A program made the translations under genes and the position numbers. From NCBI RefSeq assembly GCF_010093815.1, contig NW_022985557.1:496001-560000 (forward strand): a stretch of DNA of 64,000 bases, given 5' to 3'. Numbering within the stretch: the stretch's first letter is position 1; each line of letters begins with the position of its first letter. Under the pieces are notes generated by a model, which worked only from the letters and a program-made list of their open reading frames with translations, was not told the origin of the DNA and searched no databases. This document shows, one piece after another, positions 34,073-46,015 of this stretch. Origin of the DNA: Pseudovirgaria hyperparasitica (lineage: Eukaryota > Ascomycota > Dothideomycetes > Acrospermales > Acrospermaceae).

Positions 34073-34888
34073 ATGACACAGATCAAGTGGCCACCAGGCC
34101 TCAATAAAGATGATTTGGTAGGATGGGGTAACTTTGGCTTCGTCTGTTTGGACTCTTCATCCGGCACAGTGGTCAAATCACCTCACGACGAAGAGCACGA
34201 CGAGGCAATTCGCATCGAAATGGCCATCTACAAGCGTTTTGAAGAGTCTGGCAGTCATCCAGGACTTTTGCGATATCTGGGACCTTGTGGATCGGGCCTA
34301 CGCCTTGAGTTTGCCAGCAACTATGGTCTTCGCAAGCATATTCAAGAGAATGGGGATGAGATCACTGGCGATCAGCGGCTTCGATGGTGTCTACAAATTG
34401 CTGATACACTCGCCTTTGTTCATTCCAAGGGTGTTGTTCATGGGGATCTCCAGTGGGCAAACATTTTCTTGGACGGAAATATGAACGCGAAGGTCGGTGA
34501 CTTTGCCGGCTCTTCTTTGGATGGTCATCCCCTCATGGTTAGAGTAACTGCCAGTCATCGCTCACCGGGATCACTACTGTTGGCACAGGCTGACATTTTC
34601 GCTCTTGGGTCTACTCTATTTGAGGTCACTTGCGGTCAGAGTCCTTATGACGGACAGACGGATAAAGAAATCAAAGATTTGTTCGAGAAGTCCTTGTTTC
34701 CAGAGACGAAACATCTCGGTCCCATTGGAAACATAATTACTGGTTGCTGGAAAGGCAAGTACAAAACTGCGTATGAAGTCTGTCAGGATATCAAGGGTAT
34801 GCCACGCTTCTTTTCAAATTTCATGTCACCGCTAAGTATTGATTCAGCTATTCAGCTACCAGGCAAGCCTCCTTCAAGCACATTCTGA
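34073..34888 (+). CDS. Small Ser/Thr protein kinase with HGD catalytic loop
   Basis: 271-residue single-exon protein that is almost entirely a kinase domain. Start is ATG 34073 (MTQIKWPPGL). Visible kinase elements: a glycine loop variant GWGNFGFV, the beta-3 lysine in TVVKSP, helix-C glutamate in RIEMAIYKRF, catalytic loop HGDLQWANIFLD (HRD replaced by HGD, Asp and Asn kept), DFA instead of DFG, and DIFALGSTLFEVTCGQSPYD for subdomain IX. The last part is short. Catalytic Lys, Asp and metal-binding Asp are kept, so it may be active. Such compact HGD kinases are a common expanded group in filamentous ascomycetes. The cellular role is unknown. Confidence 0.8.
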   Translation: MTQIKWPPGLNKDDLVGWGNFGFVCLDSSSGTVVKSPHDEEHDEAIRIEMAIYKRFEESGSHPGLLRYLGPCGSGLRLEFASNYGLRKHIQENGDEITGDQRLRWCLQIADTLAFVHSKGVVHGDLQWANIFLDGNMNAKVGDFAGSSLDGHPLMVRVTASHRSPGSLLLAQADIFALGSTLFEVTCGQSPYDGQTDKEIKDLFEKSLFPETKHLGPIGNIITGCWKGKYKTAYEVCQDIKGMPRFFSNFMSPLSIDSAIQLPGKPPSSTF

Positions 34889-35679
34889 TTGCGACTTTAA
34901 CTGATCTATTCTCACGTGATCTGTCTATCGTGATTACCTCAATCTCCAAACGCCAACGCCCAAATCACGAGCCAAATCTTGCTCAGTTAAGTCGTAGACC
35001 CTTTAAGTTAGGCTATTACATTTGTCGAGCCAATGACTATGAGAAAGAAAAGTAACGCAGGTGCATGATTGAAGGGCAGGGCACTACTATCCACTACTGA
35101 CAACTCATAACACAGCACACGGTCCAGTCCAGTCCACAACATACATTATCCTCCATCTACTCCTGCATTCCCATATCTCCGACCTTTGCCCTCTCTAGAA
35201 TCTATTCTCGAGCCTCTACTCCCCCCCTCCTCATTCTTATTCTCATTCTCATTCCCATTCTCACACACCACCTCTTAATCACGAGCCAAAATCCCAACAC
35301 ACAAGGGAGACCAAAATATATTGAAAAATAGACAAATGAAACCATGCAGGGTTTATAAAGCCCCCCCTAGCGTATCTTTTGCTTTGCTCTGCTGCAGCTT
35401 TTTTTCCTCTCCGTGGGATTAAGGGCTTAATGATTTACATGATTGAGCTCATACCATTGATTGATTCTAGGTAGTGTAGGAGGGCAAGAATACTTTTTTC
35501 TGTGGTATGAGCACGTTTGGTGTTGTTGGGGATTGTGAGTGGGAGGATAGCTTCGCTACGAAGAGAGCTGATGGTCGAGGAAGATATCTCGTTCAGCAGG
35601 GGCATATACATATAATATAGTACATTCGTCAGAAGTGCACCTGGACATCTAGTATATACAGTCGCACATAGCCCCCAGC
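34889..35679. other. Convergent intergenic region
   Basis: Contains a C/T-rich stretch with attctcattctcattcc repeats near 35232-35265. The minus-strand open frame 35435-35713 runs into the end of the next gene in another frame and is not accepted. Confidence 0.3.
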
Positions 35680-37401
35680 TCAGCCATGCCGCTTCCAATT
35701 CTCCATCAGCCACTTGATCGGATTGAACGTCTCGTCCTTACTCTCAAACACCAGCCTCCTCAGCGCCTCTTCCCGCCACTTCTCACTTCTCTCGTCCAAA
35801 TCTTCCAGCTCCTTCGTCCACATCACCGTCTTGCTCTGCGCGTCCTCGCCGGCGCGATTACCGCCTCCCAGCCACCGAGGCCGCCAACTCTGCGCCCTAC
35901 GCTCCGCGCTCTGCACGTCGTCCTCGGCCATCTCGGCAACCATCAGTTTCATATTGCGCAGGCCTATTTGCGCACACTCCAGGCCCTTGTTCTGCACTTT
36001 GCGCGGCAGGCGGCCGTCGCGAGCGCATTCTTCGGCTTGGGCGATGGCGTCGCGCGTCCAGCGCAAGCCGCTGTCGTGGTCGTTGATTGCGTACAGGATC
36101 TCGCCTATGTAGGTCATGAGCACGGCGTCTTCGCAGTCGTCTTCGGCGCTGCGGGCGAAAGGCTCGTCGCCGGTTGGCGGGACGGGTGGGAATTCAGGGG
36201 GGATGAAGAGCATCTTTAGGGGGTCGAAGATGGTTTTATTGCGTTTTGGGGCGGTTTTCGGTGGGTTTGTGGGTGCTGCGCGGCGGGCGCGAAGGACGGA
36301 GAGGTAGGCTGGGAGAGCGTTGGCGTAGTTGTTTGTTTGGGCGTAGTAGGTTGCCATGGATGTAGAGGCTTGGATGATGTTTGCGGTGGCTGAACTTGGG
36401 GTTTGAATGATGCCTGTTGAGGTGTCGACAATGGTCGATGCATTTGGTATGTTTTTTGTAGCTATGTCGAAGGCCTGCTTGTACTTCTCGTATGCGACGT
36501 CTGGCTGGGAATGGGCTAGAGCCCAGTCGCCGCACCCGATTGCACCCTGAAGATTCTGGCTAGAAGTGAAGCCTACCATGGTCGCAATTTTGTTGTAGTA
36601 TATATCAGCAGGTCTCCAGTACGGTACTGGTCTGCAGAACTCCTCGCGTGGTGGCTCGACGCCAGTAGGTGCCGTTGGTTTCCTATTGGGATTCGATGGA
36701 CCGATAATCTGATCTCCTGACCATGCCACCATATTCCTTGTATCATAGACCCAGCCCTCAAGATGCTCTGCCGCTCGCGCACTTCCCATCAAAACCTCGA
36801 AGTATGCCCGTCGCCACTGTTCGCTTTTATGTCGCACGTCAAAACCTTGTATCCATGTTCCGTTGTGCTTGGGATTATCAGGGCCACCCTCAACACCGTC
36901 ATAGTTTGTACATTCACAGCCAGCCATAGCAAGATTCCAATGTCTTCCAGCTTTCACCCAGTCTGGCTGGCCCAGCCCGCTCCTTGCAGGATCCTCGAAG
37001 CTTTTCGCGGCTCGATAGTGCTTTCTCATAAAGTAATACCATTCTAGAGGTGTTGGATATTTATGTTCTGCCTGAACTTCATTGACACCGTCTATCATAA
37101 ATAGAAGGGCTATGAAGCCTCCGTTGAGAAAAACGAACCATTTCAATGACAATTTTCCCACGAACCACCAGTATGCTCTGTCCTCTGTGGACATCAATCG
37201 GCCTTTATCACCAGGTCTGCCGAAGGTACTGGGGTGTAGAAATGACAATTGAGGCCGTGGCCTGCTGCCTCGAGATATGAAAAGAAGATGCGGTCGGTTG
37301 TTTGCGAAATGTCGAGGTTCGGAGGTGCGATACGAGCGTGTGGACGCCCCTTGAGTTCGTGGAACTGCCAGTCTCTTATAGCAGGCGCGTAAGGGAGGCA
37401 T
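35680..37401 (-). CDS. Mitochondrial inner-membrane TPR-like protein
   Basis: 573 residues in one exon from ATG 37401 (MPPLRACYKRLAV); the frame upstream offers only a GTG. The first 60 residues are rich in Arg, Ser and Tyr without acids, a likely mitochondrial presequence. A single membrane helix lies at about residues 85-105 (LKWFVFLNGGFIALLFMID). The rest is soluble and helical with TPR-like repeats (GDWALAHSQPDVAYEKYKQA, MATYYAQTNNYANALPAYL, LMTYIGEILYAINDHDSGL). This layout resembles the conserved fungal family that includes Mgr3-type i-AAA protease partners; that link is inference. Similar proteins are sometimes mislabelled maltose permeases, but no permease features exist here. It shares a 272-bp promoter region with the NOP6-like gene. 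Confidence 0.75.
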   Translation of the reverse strand: MPPLRACYKRLAVPRTQGASTRSYRTSEPRHFANNRPHLLFISRGSRPRPQLSFLHPSTFGRPGDKGRLMSTEDRAYWWFVGKLSLKWFVFLNGGFIALLFMIDGVNEVQAEHKYPTPLEWYYFMRKHYRAAKSFEDPARSGLGQPDWVKAGRHWNLAMAGCECTNYDGVEGGPDNPKHNGTWIQGFDVRHKSEQWRRAYFEVLMGSARAAEHLEGWVYDTRNMVAWSGDQIIGPSNPNRKPTAPTGVEPPREEFCRPVPYWRPADIYYNKIATMVGFTSSQNLQGAIGCGDWALAHSQPDVAYEKYKQAFDIATKNIPNASTIVDTSTGIIQTPSSATANIIQASTSMATYYAQTNNYANALPAYLSVLRARRAAPTNPPKTAPKRNKTIFDPLKMLFIPPEFPPVPPTGDEPFARSAEDDCEDAVLMTYIGEILYAINDHDSGLRWTRDAIAQAEECARDGRLPRKVQNKGLECAQIGLRNMKLMVAEMAEDDVQSAERRAQSWRPRWLGGGNRAGEDAQSKTVMWTKELEDLDERSEKWREEALRRLVFESKDETFNPIKWLMENWKRHG

Positions 37402-37673
37402 GTTGCCAACAGATCTCCGCAGAGAACAAATCTCGAAGCGCGAGGCTTCAATTGATGCCCTCACGGTTTGACACAGCTAAATGAGAGCCGTGGAGCTTCG
37501 GAGTATCAAGTTGTAGCTAGGCTTGGCTAAGGGCGCGCTAATTAGGATAGGGTTACGGTAGATCACGAGCCCCACATTTTAATGTAAAAAAATACTGAGC
37601 TGTTGACAGCTTCGCGACTCGTAGACGGCGTCATCTACACTACTTTCACAAAAGACTACTCACCTGCTTAAGT
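37402..37673. promoter_or_regulatory. Bidirectional promoter region
   Basis: Only 272 bp separate the start codons of the mitochondrial TPR-like gene (minus) and the NOP6-like gene (plus), so both promoters must overlap here. No sharp TATA box is seen. Confidence 0.5.
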
Positions 37674-38818
37674 ATGGCCGAGCCTAAATACAAGAAGAAG
37701 GTCCTGCCTCTGAAGGCGGATAGAAAAGAGAAGAAGAAGGAGAAAAAGGCGCACAAGATGGCGACTTTGGACAAGAAAAGCAAGAAGGGCAAATCGACGG
37801 AGCAAGCAGCACCAGAGGCTGTTCCCGGGGACAATAATGCGACCGGTTTTATTTCACTCTCAGGGGCTGTGTCGGAACCTGAGACGCCAGTCACCCACAT
37901 CAGCTATTCCAACGCTCCTGCTTCACATAATAAGAAAAGAAAATTCGAAGAGGACGTTACTAGCGCGGAGCAGCCCAAAGAATCTTCCAAAATAAAACCT
38001 AAGGAAGCAGGAAAAGAGGAGCCACAACGAAAGAAGCCGAAGCGCAACCCTTTGAAATACTCGAAAGAGGGCCGCGCACAACTGAAGAAAGAGCAGCAAG
38101 AGCGCCTAGCCAAGACTGGGTTCAAGCATGTGCCCTATGGGAACAGAGAGAATGCTCAACAGAAGGATGGGAAGCCGAAGCATATCAAGAAAGCTTCCAG
38201 TGGGCAAAATGACGATGAGGGCAACGGAGAAGCCAAGGAACACCGCTTTATCTGCTTCATAGGACAGCTTCCCAAGACCTCAACAGTAGAGCATGTGAAA
38301 CAGCACTTCGCCAAAATTGAACCGGAGAGTATACGTCTATCTACAGACAAACAGACTGGCAAGGGCAAAGGCTTTGGTTTCATTGAGTTTGCAGACTACG
38401 ACCGGATGAAGACATGTCTTAAGTTATACCACCACTCTTTATTCGATGATGGCATCAGCAAACCGCGCAAGATCAACGTTGAGCTCACGTAAGTTTGCAA
38501 TGGTCGCTCAATACCAACGGACATGCAAGCTAACACGATAACAGCGCCGGAGGAGGAGGTGCCAAGTCAGAAGTACGCGCACTACGAATTCGTGAGAAGA
38601 ATGCCAAGCTAGACGACGAGCGCGCACGACGCCGAGAGAATGAAGACGCGGAGAAGACTGTGGAACAAAAGCAGGCCGAGAGAGAGAAAAAGAAGAAGGC
38701 TCGTGGCAAGAAGAGTAAAGAGGGCGAGCCTGAGGCTGATACAGGCCCGGCAGTAGATGATAATGGGGAGAGCACTGAAGGAATACATCCGGCGCGACTG
38801 GCCATGTTAGGTCGCTGA
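37674..38818 (+). CDS. nop6: NOP6-like nucleolar RRM protein
   Basis: Predicted ribosome-biogenesis RNA-binding protein of 362 residues. Exons are 37674-38488 and 38545-38818, with a 56-nt intron joining NVEL-T to AGGGGAKSEV. The N-terminal 180 residues are Lys/Glu-rich with nuclear localisation runs (EKKKEKKAHK, RKKPKRNPLKYSKEGRAQL). One RRM spans about residues 190-272: RNP2 FICFIGQL and RNP1 KGKGFGFIEF, ending KPRKINVELT. The C-terminus is a charged coiled-coil-like stretch (REREKKKKARGKK region) ending HPARLAMLGR. The single RRM next to a basic tail matches Nop6 of the small-subunit pathway, though fungal homologues are longer than the yeast one. The orthology is likely, not proven. Confidence 0.88.
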
Positions 38819-40629
38819 AGATGGTTGTTGGAGTCGAGGATTGACTGGTTATGATCGGACCATGCTTGGAAAATGACTATCTAGCATTGAACGACATTGA
38901 GATGGGCTCTTAAGGTGTGTTGGTCGACATTCTCATCCCTGGACTGAACTCCTGATCAATGCGAGATGACGAGCGTTCGACCGTCATATATTGATGCCTC
39001 AGGATCCGTTCTCGGGAAAGCTAAGATCTATGTACCAATTTTTAGCTATGCTGCTGCATACCATAACTCAGAGATGGAGCTACTGCGATCTATGCACTAT
39101 CCTCTATGTAGTGGCACATTGTCTATTGGATGCATGTGAGTAGTATTGGTCTGGATTGCATTCTTACTTATGCAGTACTACTGGAACTCACATGGCTGGG
39201 GCGGTTCGGATTCTCCCGAGGAACACGTCCACATCTTGTCTAGGCGCACGGATCCTTGGAACTTTTTGACGGCGCAGGCTAGGTCACCACTGTTTCGATC
39301 CGCATTGCTGTTCCAGTGTTCGGGCGGCATCATGAAAGTGCAGAACAGTCGAACAAAGAACATTATATGCAATGGCTTTGAGCATAAGTAATTACTGTGG
39401 AGCAACAGGGTTCTAGAAGATGCATGGATGAGATGGGATGGGTAGGTCTCAAGTACGAAGGGGGCGCTCAGCGTGTTTCATCACTGGTACGGGGCCACAT
39501 CCGAGTACCTGATTGGCGAGAGTCATGTAAAACCCCTGAATGGCATGCAGGGGAGCAGCTCGTGCAGCGATTTGTGGACAGCAGCACGATACCTCGTTGG
39601 ACTTACTGTGTGCTGGAATCAGTTAGCTACATAGGATAATAGCTGGATAGGTACGTGGAGGGTATAGGTAGATTACAGGTAAAGGAAGTTCAGCTCAGGC
39701 TACTACCCGTGCCGTCGTCATTATCTTTCCTCGTCTTTTTTAACGTTTTTCCTCCGACGCGTGTTCTCTTCCTCTTGTTTCCCTTCCGCACGAGCAATTC
39801 ATTCCATTCTTGTCTCTACGAGCGTTTTCCACGCAAAGGACGCCTACTGCATGTTTGCATGCTGCAGCTCGGCCGGTACTGATCCAACTCCCGAACAACG
39901 ACGGCGATCCGGAGCACTGCAAGCCAGCTAGACGTGCAGAACGGCCCGCTACGTTTTTGCTCTGCAGCAGCGGCAGCTTCAAAGTGTCTTACAGACAAAC
40001 GAACAATATCTGCTTTCCCTCTTTCTCGACCTTACATTCATCCTGCTGTCTGTCTGGAATCCTCCCACTAGTCTGTCCACAGCACAGCCAGCTGTCAGCG
40101 TGTTTCTGTGGCTCCATAGGACTGCTCGTGGCAGCCACGTCGGGTGAGTAACCTTTCTGGTACGTGCCCTTGTACCTGACTGCACCTGATCCCAGCCGCG
40201 TGGAGCCCCAAGCTTCCAACCGTTCATCCTGGTCGCGAGCTTTTGTCCCCTTTTATTAGAGAATCTCAAGAATTTACCCAGGCCGCCTTGCCATTATGGA
40301 GTAGTAACACTTTAGCTGACGTGACTGGAGAAGTCTTTTTTCAGCAGCAGCAGCACGCCTCCGATCTTTGTCTCCCGTCATTCTCGACCTCAACCTCATC
40401 AAACCATCCTCTTTCGTCGACTTCTTCCATTTCAGCTGTCAAGCAGGCTCTGCGACCCTGTCTGACCCTTTCATCCGTTCCTGAGACAAGCGCCAATTTG
40501 AAAGGGCTCCACCTCTTGCGGGTAATAGCGTTCTTCTCATTGTTTGGTCTGCGGTGCCCCCTTCATTTAAGGCTGCATTCTCGTTCCGCACCCGTGTATA
40601 GATAACGTGATCACCTGCCGCCGTTCACC
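38819..40629. other. Long region upstream of the septin gene
   Basis: 1.8 kb without a supported gene. From about 39720 it is pyrimidine-rich with blocks of C/T, which suggests a long 5' leader or promoter for the septin. Open frames (for example plus 40243-40605) are rich in Ser and Leu from C/T bias and are not accepted. Confidence 0.35.
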
Positions 40630-42568
40630 ATGGCTACCGCTACACCTCCCCGCCAGGCCAGCGCTCAGCCCTCCATCGAAACAACCGCCTTACCTGCGAT
40701 CCCAAAACGAGAACAAGCTGAACAGTCACCTATCTCGCCGCGCCTCGAGCCACGACGCTCAAGTTTCAATTTCCTCAGGCGCTCCTCTGAGTCTGGCAAG
40801 ATGAGCAAAAAACAGAAGGCGCAGCAGGAACTCTTGCGCCAACGTCAAGCACAGCTTCTCCCACAAGAAGCTCCACGCCTACCGTCTCACTCTCCGCTCC
40901 CAACTATAAACACCTTTGGAGGTGAAGAAGCTCGTCCTGATTCTGTCGCCATCGCTACCGGTCAATTTGAACCACAACAAAACGCGCGCCGTACAACATC
41001 TCAAGGTTCTCTACATCATAGAAGCATGAATTTCAGTCGCGTCAGTCCTGTCCCGAATCCGATCAGGCCTCCGCCTATTCCTGGAAGCAATGGAGAGTAC
41101 GTAGATCCGTACCCCAGGACTGAAAGTATGACGCATCGCGGTCGCTACAGCTATGCTAGTAGTACCATGTCGTCCATCAATAGTCCTCGGCGCGTGCGTA
41201 GACGTAAAGATCCAACACCCTTCAAGTAAGCTTCTCTCAAAACTCTCGTCGCACTCTTTCTGACGGCATTACAGCATTTTGGTCATTGGCGCGAAGAATT
41301 CTGGAAAGACGTCCTTCATCAATTTCCTACGAACTGCTTTGGCTTTGCCAGCAAACAAACGTCAACAAAGCCCCCCGCAGCACCCCAGACAGCCCGAATC
41401 GGTCATTGACTCTCCATTCACGTCCGAATACCTCGAGACTGAGATTGATCATGAAAGAGTTGGCATTACGATCTGGGATTCGCAAGGTCTGGAGAAGAAT
41501 ATTGTTGATCTTCAACTGAGAGAGATGGCTACTTTCCTCGAGGGTAAGTTTGAAGAAACTTTTGCTGAGGAACAAAAAGTAGTCCGTGCTCTTGGTGTAT
41601 GGGACACCTACATTCACTGCGCCTTCCTGGTTCTCGATCCAGTGAGACTGGATGCGAATCTGTCGGCTGCGGCTCGTAGCGCAAAGACCGGCAACAAGAG
41701 CTCTCTTGAGCAAAAGCTTATTGGTGGCCTTGATGACGACCTAGACCTCCAGATTCTTCGGACTCTACAGGGTAAGACCACTGTGATTCCAGTCATCAGT
41801 AAGGCGGACACGATTACGACGAAGCATATGGCACGCTTGAAGAAGGTCGTCTGGGACAGTCTGAAGCAGGCAAAGCTGGATCCGCTGGAGGCACTCGACC
41901 TAGACGAATCGGACTCGGAGGCCCTTGATGAGCGTGATGAAGACGACGCTGTGCATTCCGACAAGGAGGACGAGGAGAAGTCCTCAGTGTTGAACAACTT
42001 GAAGGAAGGCGACTCTTCCGATGAGACGGACACAAACTCCGACAAGGCCTCTACCAGCCCCTCATCCCCACCTCGTCCATCTCCCGACGCTAAAAGGCCC
42101 ACTCACACGCGTAAAGCGTCCGCTATGTCTGCAACTATCGCGTCTAGCCCTTCCAAGGATGATGCCGAGCTGCCATACCTCCCAATGTCCATCATATCGC
42201 CGGACATTTATGAGCCTGAGGTTATTGGTCGCCAATTTCCGTGGGGCTTCGCAGATCCATACAATGTTGAACACTGCGACTTCATCCGATTGAAGGAGAG
42301 TATCTTTCGCGAATGGCGGACTGAACTGAGGGCCGCAAGTCGTGAACGCTGGTATGAAGATTGGAGAACGAGCAGGCTCAACCGGAGCGGCGACCCACAA
42401 CAGCGTCGTGTCAAGACTGGCGATGGCAAAAGACGGGGTCCTAGCCCTGGTAGTCTCATGCCCCTTCCGAATGGTGCAGTTCGCGCAACGAGCGCTGGCG
42501 GTTATTCTTCCGAGAATACCAAACCACAATACCAGCCATACCGACCCCCTGTTCAGAACCAGTTTTAA
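40630..42568 (+). CDS. aspE: Septin, AspE-type (filamentous-fungal group)
   Basis: GTP-binding cytoskeletal protein of 629 residues that assembles into septin filaments at septa and growth sites. Exons are 40630-41225 and 41275-42568; the 49-nt intron joins PTPF-N to ILVIGAKNSGKTSF. The 198-residue N-terminal part is low-complexity and Ser/Pro/Arg-rich. The GTPase domain shows G1 GAKNSGKTS, a G3 variant WDSQG and G4 SKAD. It also has long insertions, one of them very acidic (LDESDSEALDERDEDD). After FADPYNVEHCDFIRLKESIF comes a basic Pro-rich tail. Length, long N-terminal extension and divergent G motifs suit AspE, a septin found in filamentous fungi but not in yeasts. Confidence 0.88.
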
Positions 42569-45500
42569 GTGTCACCCGCGAGCAGTTGAAGAGACCTCCA
42601 AGTATCTATCTACTGCATCGCTACATCGCTACACATAGCACTATCGATGACGGACCCTCATACATTCCGTCGTCTGATCTTTTTTGTCGCAACACACGAG
42701 TGTCGACCTGGTCGCTGGTCGTGCTTGAGTTTATAACTCTTGTTTCGTAACATTGTACACCGAGCATGCATTTCCTTTGTTGTTCTATTATCGATATCCC
42801 TAGTCTGACAGCCGAAAATTGCTCTTTTCTCACGAAGAACCCGCTCTCTGGGGCCGCTGGTTCAATGATTGACGGCTTCGACGTTCACGTTTCTACTTCG
42901 ATGTACGGTCGGATCGCAAAGATCTGCTGGAGGGATTCTTGGAGGCGGATTTGACAAGAGGGTTACGTATACGACGAGCCTACCGTATTCGGGCTTTTTC
43001 GTCTGGTTTATGTCATATACTTTGATTCCCTTTCGTAGCAGCGGCGCGACAGGCGCATTTTTTTGAGAGGGCTTTTCACAGACAGGGTGGCTTTCTAAGA
43101 ATGCGTCTTTCGTCCAAGGAAGCGAGAATGGGTTTTTGTAGTCCATGCAAAGTCAAATTCAAGAAAATTACTATTACATAAGTAGATGACTTTTATTATT
43201 TTTATTGTGACAGCGTAGAAGGTTTTGAATAGGGTAATTATCATGCAGAACAGGCGAAGTGTTGCGACGAAATTTAGCGCAAAGACATCGCGAACCTTCC
43301 GTCGCTCGGCCTATCATCCAGATTGCCAATGATTATTCTTAAATCTCTTTTTTCTTCTTGTAGGGAGTGAAAATAGCAGTAGACGCTGACAGTAAGTGAT
43401 ATATCGCCATCAGCCCACAACCTAGATCCAATGGATATGCGCCTCCTGCAGGAAACAAGATGAAGCCACATATATATATTCCCCGTCGGAGCGTCTTATG
43501 GATTCAAATTACCACAGAGTCGGTCTTTTACAATTGATGAAATTGTTGACTTGATTTAGATACATACTCTTGCGCGTTTGCCTAAATGGGTAATTACCTA
43601 CTACTGTACCTGTTTACATTGCGTACCTGCATACATAGTATGCCTATAGCCGGGCCTGGATCCCTGGTCTTGGGGATGAAAATGTAGGTACTAGTAGGTA
43701 GTCTGAGATGGATGACGTCAGGTTATAAGACACTGGGGTAGGCAAGTCTACTACCTATCATTGAATGGCATGTTTTTTTTCGGTTATTCTTGAAGATTGA
43801 TAATGGAAGGCGTGGAAATGGCTTTGATTTGGGAGACGCGTTGCTGGGGTGTTGGTGTATAGGTAGTAGTAGTCGTAGTCTGATTCATCAGATAGAGCTG
43901 TAATTATGACGCGTGGTGTTGTTATGTTTTGATTTTTGGAAGCCCCGCATATCGTACGTTGTAGGTAGCTTGTGATTCGATGTATAGAAGCCTGGATAAT
44001 TACAGCTTGCGCAATCAATGGAAACAGAAGGTGATTGTTTGGAACATATATCGCCACGACACGACTTTGTGTGAACAGATATCACGTCTCCAGACGGTAA
44101 TTGCAAGATTGGATGGGATGCGATGGACAAGTAAGTAAGCAAGTCTTCAGAGTTCAGTCAGTCATTCGAGACCTTGTGGTGGCGGTTGGTTGCGTAAAGG
44201 CGTGTGAAGTCTCCGATACCGCGGAAAGTCTCCTGAGCCTGCGTATGGATCGTGTGAATGAATGAATGCATTAGATCGGCGATCTCGAGAGTATTGAGTA
44301 CGTAGGTAGGCAGATATCGGATTAATGCTCGGTCACGGTGTTTATCGTGTTGTGACTGTTCTGCAGCTCCGCAGTTCAGTCGACCGACCGTCCGTCGTTT
44401 AGTAACGGGACGCATCTAACATGTCATCCGATGGCTGCCTGGCTTGTTTGTTCCGGCAAAGAGGCTTTTTAAGCTTCTAAAGAGAATGAATACTACTAAT
44501 ACGGCATTTCGACGATCGTGTAGGATTCGCCATCGGGAAGGATAAAGGGAAGGGGTGCATGGATTTTTATCTTCCCGGCGGGGGTCCTTTGTCTTCGGTT
44601 CGGCATGTACGAAAGCAAAAGTGTTGACAGGGAACAGGCTCGCAAGGGATGCACATCGCAAACAATGGTATTGCTTGCTGATCGACTTGAGGCGAGAGAG
44701 CCGTGAAACCCCGGCGTATGCCATCCATCTATAGTGTGGTGGGCGCTCCTAAGGCTCTTGTGGCACGTCTCACCAGGTTGTGTAGCTTCTCTTTTGAACA
44801 GTCTCATATTACCTCTGGTATGCAGCAAAGACCACCGGTGATGAGTTAGAATATTGCAGGAGGTTGTTATCGGCAGCAACAGTTCTCTGGCTGGCCTGTG
44901 GTTCTGTTCTGTAGCAGACAACTAATGAAGGGCTCTGTTCTCTCTGTGGCGCTGGCTGGGAGGACACACGCGGAGAAGGCAGTGGGGGTGGGGGAATGTC
45001 GGCGCGGAGACGGGGGATGGGATTGCGCCTCTTCTTTGCTTGCGTTCCCCCGGCAGACGCCCTCCCTCCGTCATTTCAATTTCGGGCTTGATGGGCTCGG
45101 CAGTGGGATGATGGAAGGGAGGCTGGTCGGCTGTAAGGCTGGAGATGGGCGACTGACGAGTAACGTGATGTTTTTGAGGATGGATGCGAAGTTCGACTGT
45201 CCTTTTCATGTGCTTGCTTCTGTTCTATTACAACCAAGCCTTGGGCATGGCGGGAAAGGCTTGCGGCCAACGGGTTGCCTAAAGTGAATTCTCCGTTTGA
45301 AGGGGGGGGGCCCACAACAACCACATGCACACTTTACCAAACCAAATAACAAATTAGACTTTCAAGCCCTCTATACCATACAGTATTACCAGTCTCACTG
45401 TGACTGCAAACCAGGTGGATGAAATCGTGGAGATCGACAAGGTTGCGCCACGGTCCGCTCGTAACGAGCAGCCCTGTCCGAATATCCAAGCAAGCCCTCC

Positions 45501-46015
45501 GTTTCTGCTCGAGGCCGTCTTACAATGTCTCACATCATGGATTGATATACCATGCTGCTGTTTGCTCCTTGCATTTAAGGAAATGATACAATATAATATA
45601 GTCCGTCTGCCACGTAACCGGAGCCGAGGATACCCCAGGGATAGTGGGATAGGATCATCCTGCGTCTCTTGGGTTCTTTTGACTTGCATGTCCACTCGCA
45701 AGTCTCGCACTATGTTTCGCGCCGCATTTGCCAACAGGCGCCTTGACCGCCATCCCGGGGTCAGGGGGGGGAGGGAGGAGGAGGAGGAGGATGCCAGGTG
45801 GGTTGCTGTCATAACTGTCACTCGCCGCCTCTTCCTACTACTTTATCGCCGAGAATGTATCTACATTCCTTCCTGTGGTCCGCTTCCTCCATCGTACCTA
45901 TATCATCCGCTCAATAACCAACGGTCATGCCTTCAGACCTGTTGCGCTGTTCACTGTGAACCGGTCGCCGCATGCAGCTTCTCGTGAGCATTCTTTGAGT
46001 CTGACTCGGCCGAGA
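42569..46015. other. 3.4-kb region without a confident gene
   Basis: Mostly unremarkable intergenic sequence. It has a CRE palindrome TGACGTCA at 43713-43720 and repeated TAGGTA motifs at 43680-43870. There is a G9 run at 45302-45310. One weak candidate gene is listed separately at 42862-43146. Frames at 44496-44921 and 45400-45987 look like chance. Confidence 0.3.
42862..43146 (-). CDS. Doubtful small protein
   Basis: 94-codon frame from ATG 43146 (MDYKNPFSLPWTKDAFLESH). The first 55 residues read as protein-like. The rest (YVTLLSNPPPRIPP) could be a retained 60-nt intron with GTAGGC and AGCAG ends that keeps the frame. No family is recognised and no promoter signal decides it. Confidence 0.25.
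   Translation of the reverse strand: MDYKNPFSLPWTKDAFLESHPVCEKPSQKNAPVAPLLRKGIKVYDINQTKKPEYGRLVVYVTLLSNPPPRIPPADLCDPTVHRSRNVNVEAVNH

Noticed and set aside
35435-35713. Minus-strand frame overlapping the 3' end of the TPR-like gene
   Set aside because: It overlaps a well-supported gene on the same strand in another frame and has no family features.
39740-40269. Overlapping plus and minus frames in the septin upstream region
   Set aside because: Frames on both strands follow C/T composition; no motif or consistent start.
44496-44921. Minus-strand open frame of 141 codons
   Set aside because: No domain, no splice or promoter support, and Cys/His/Ser-rich random-like composition.
45400-45987. 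Plus-strand open frame of 195 codons before the coiled-coil gene
   Set aside because: It looks random, and its end overlaps the likely leader of the next gene.
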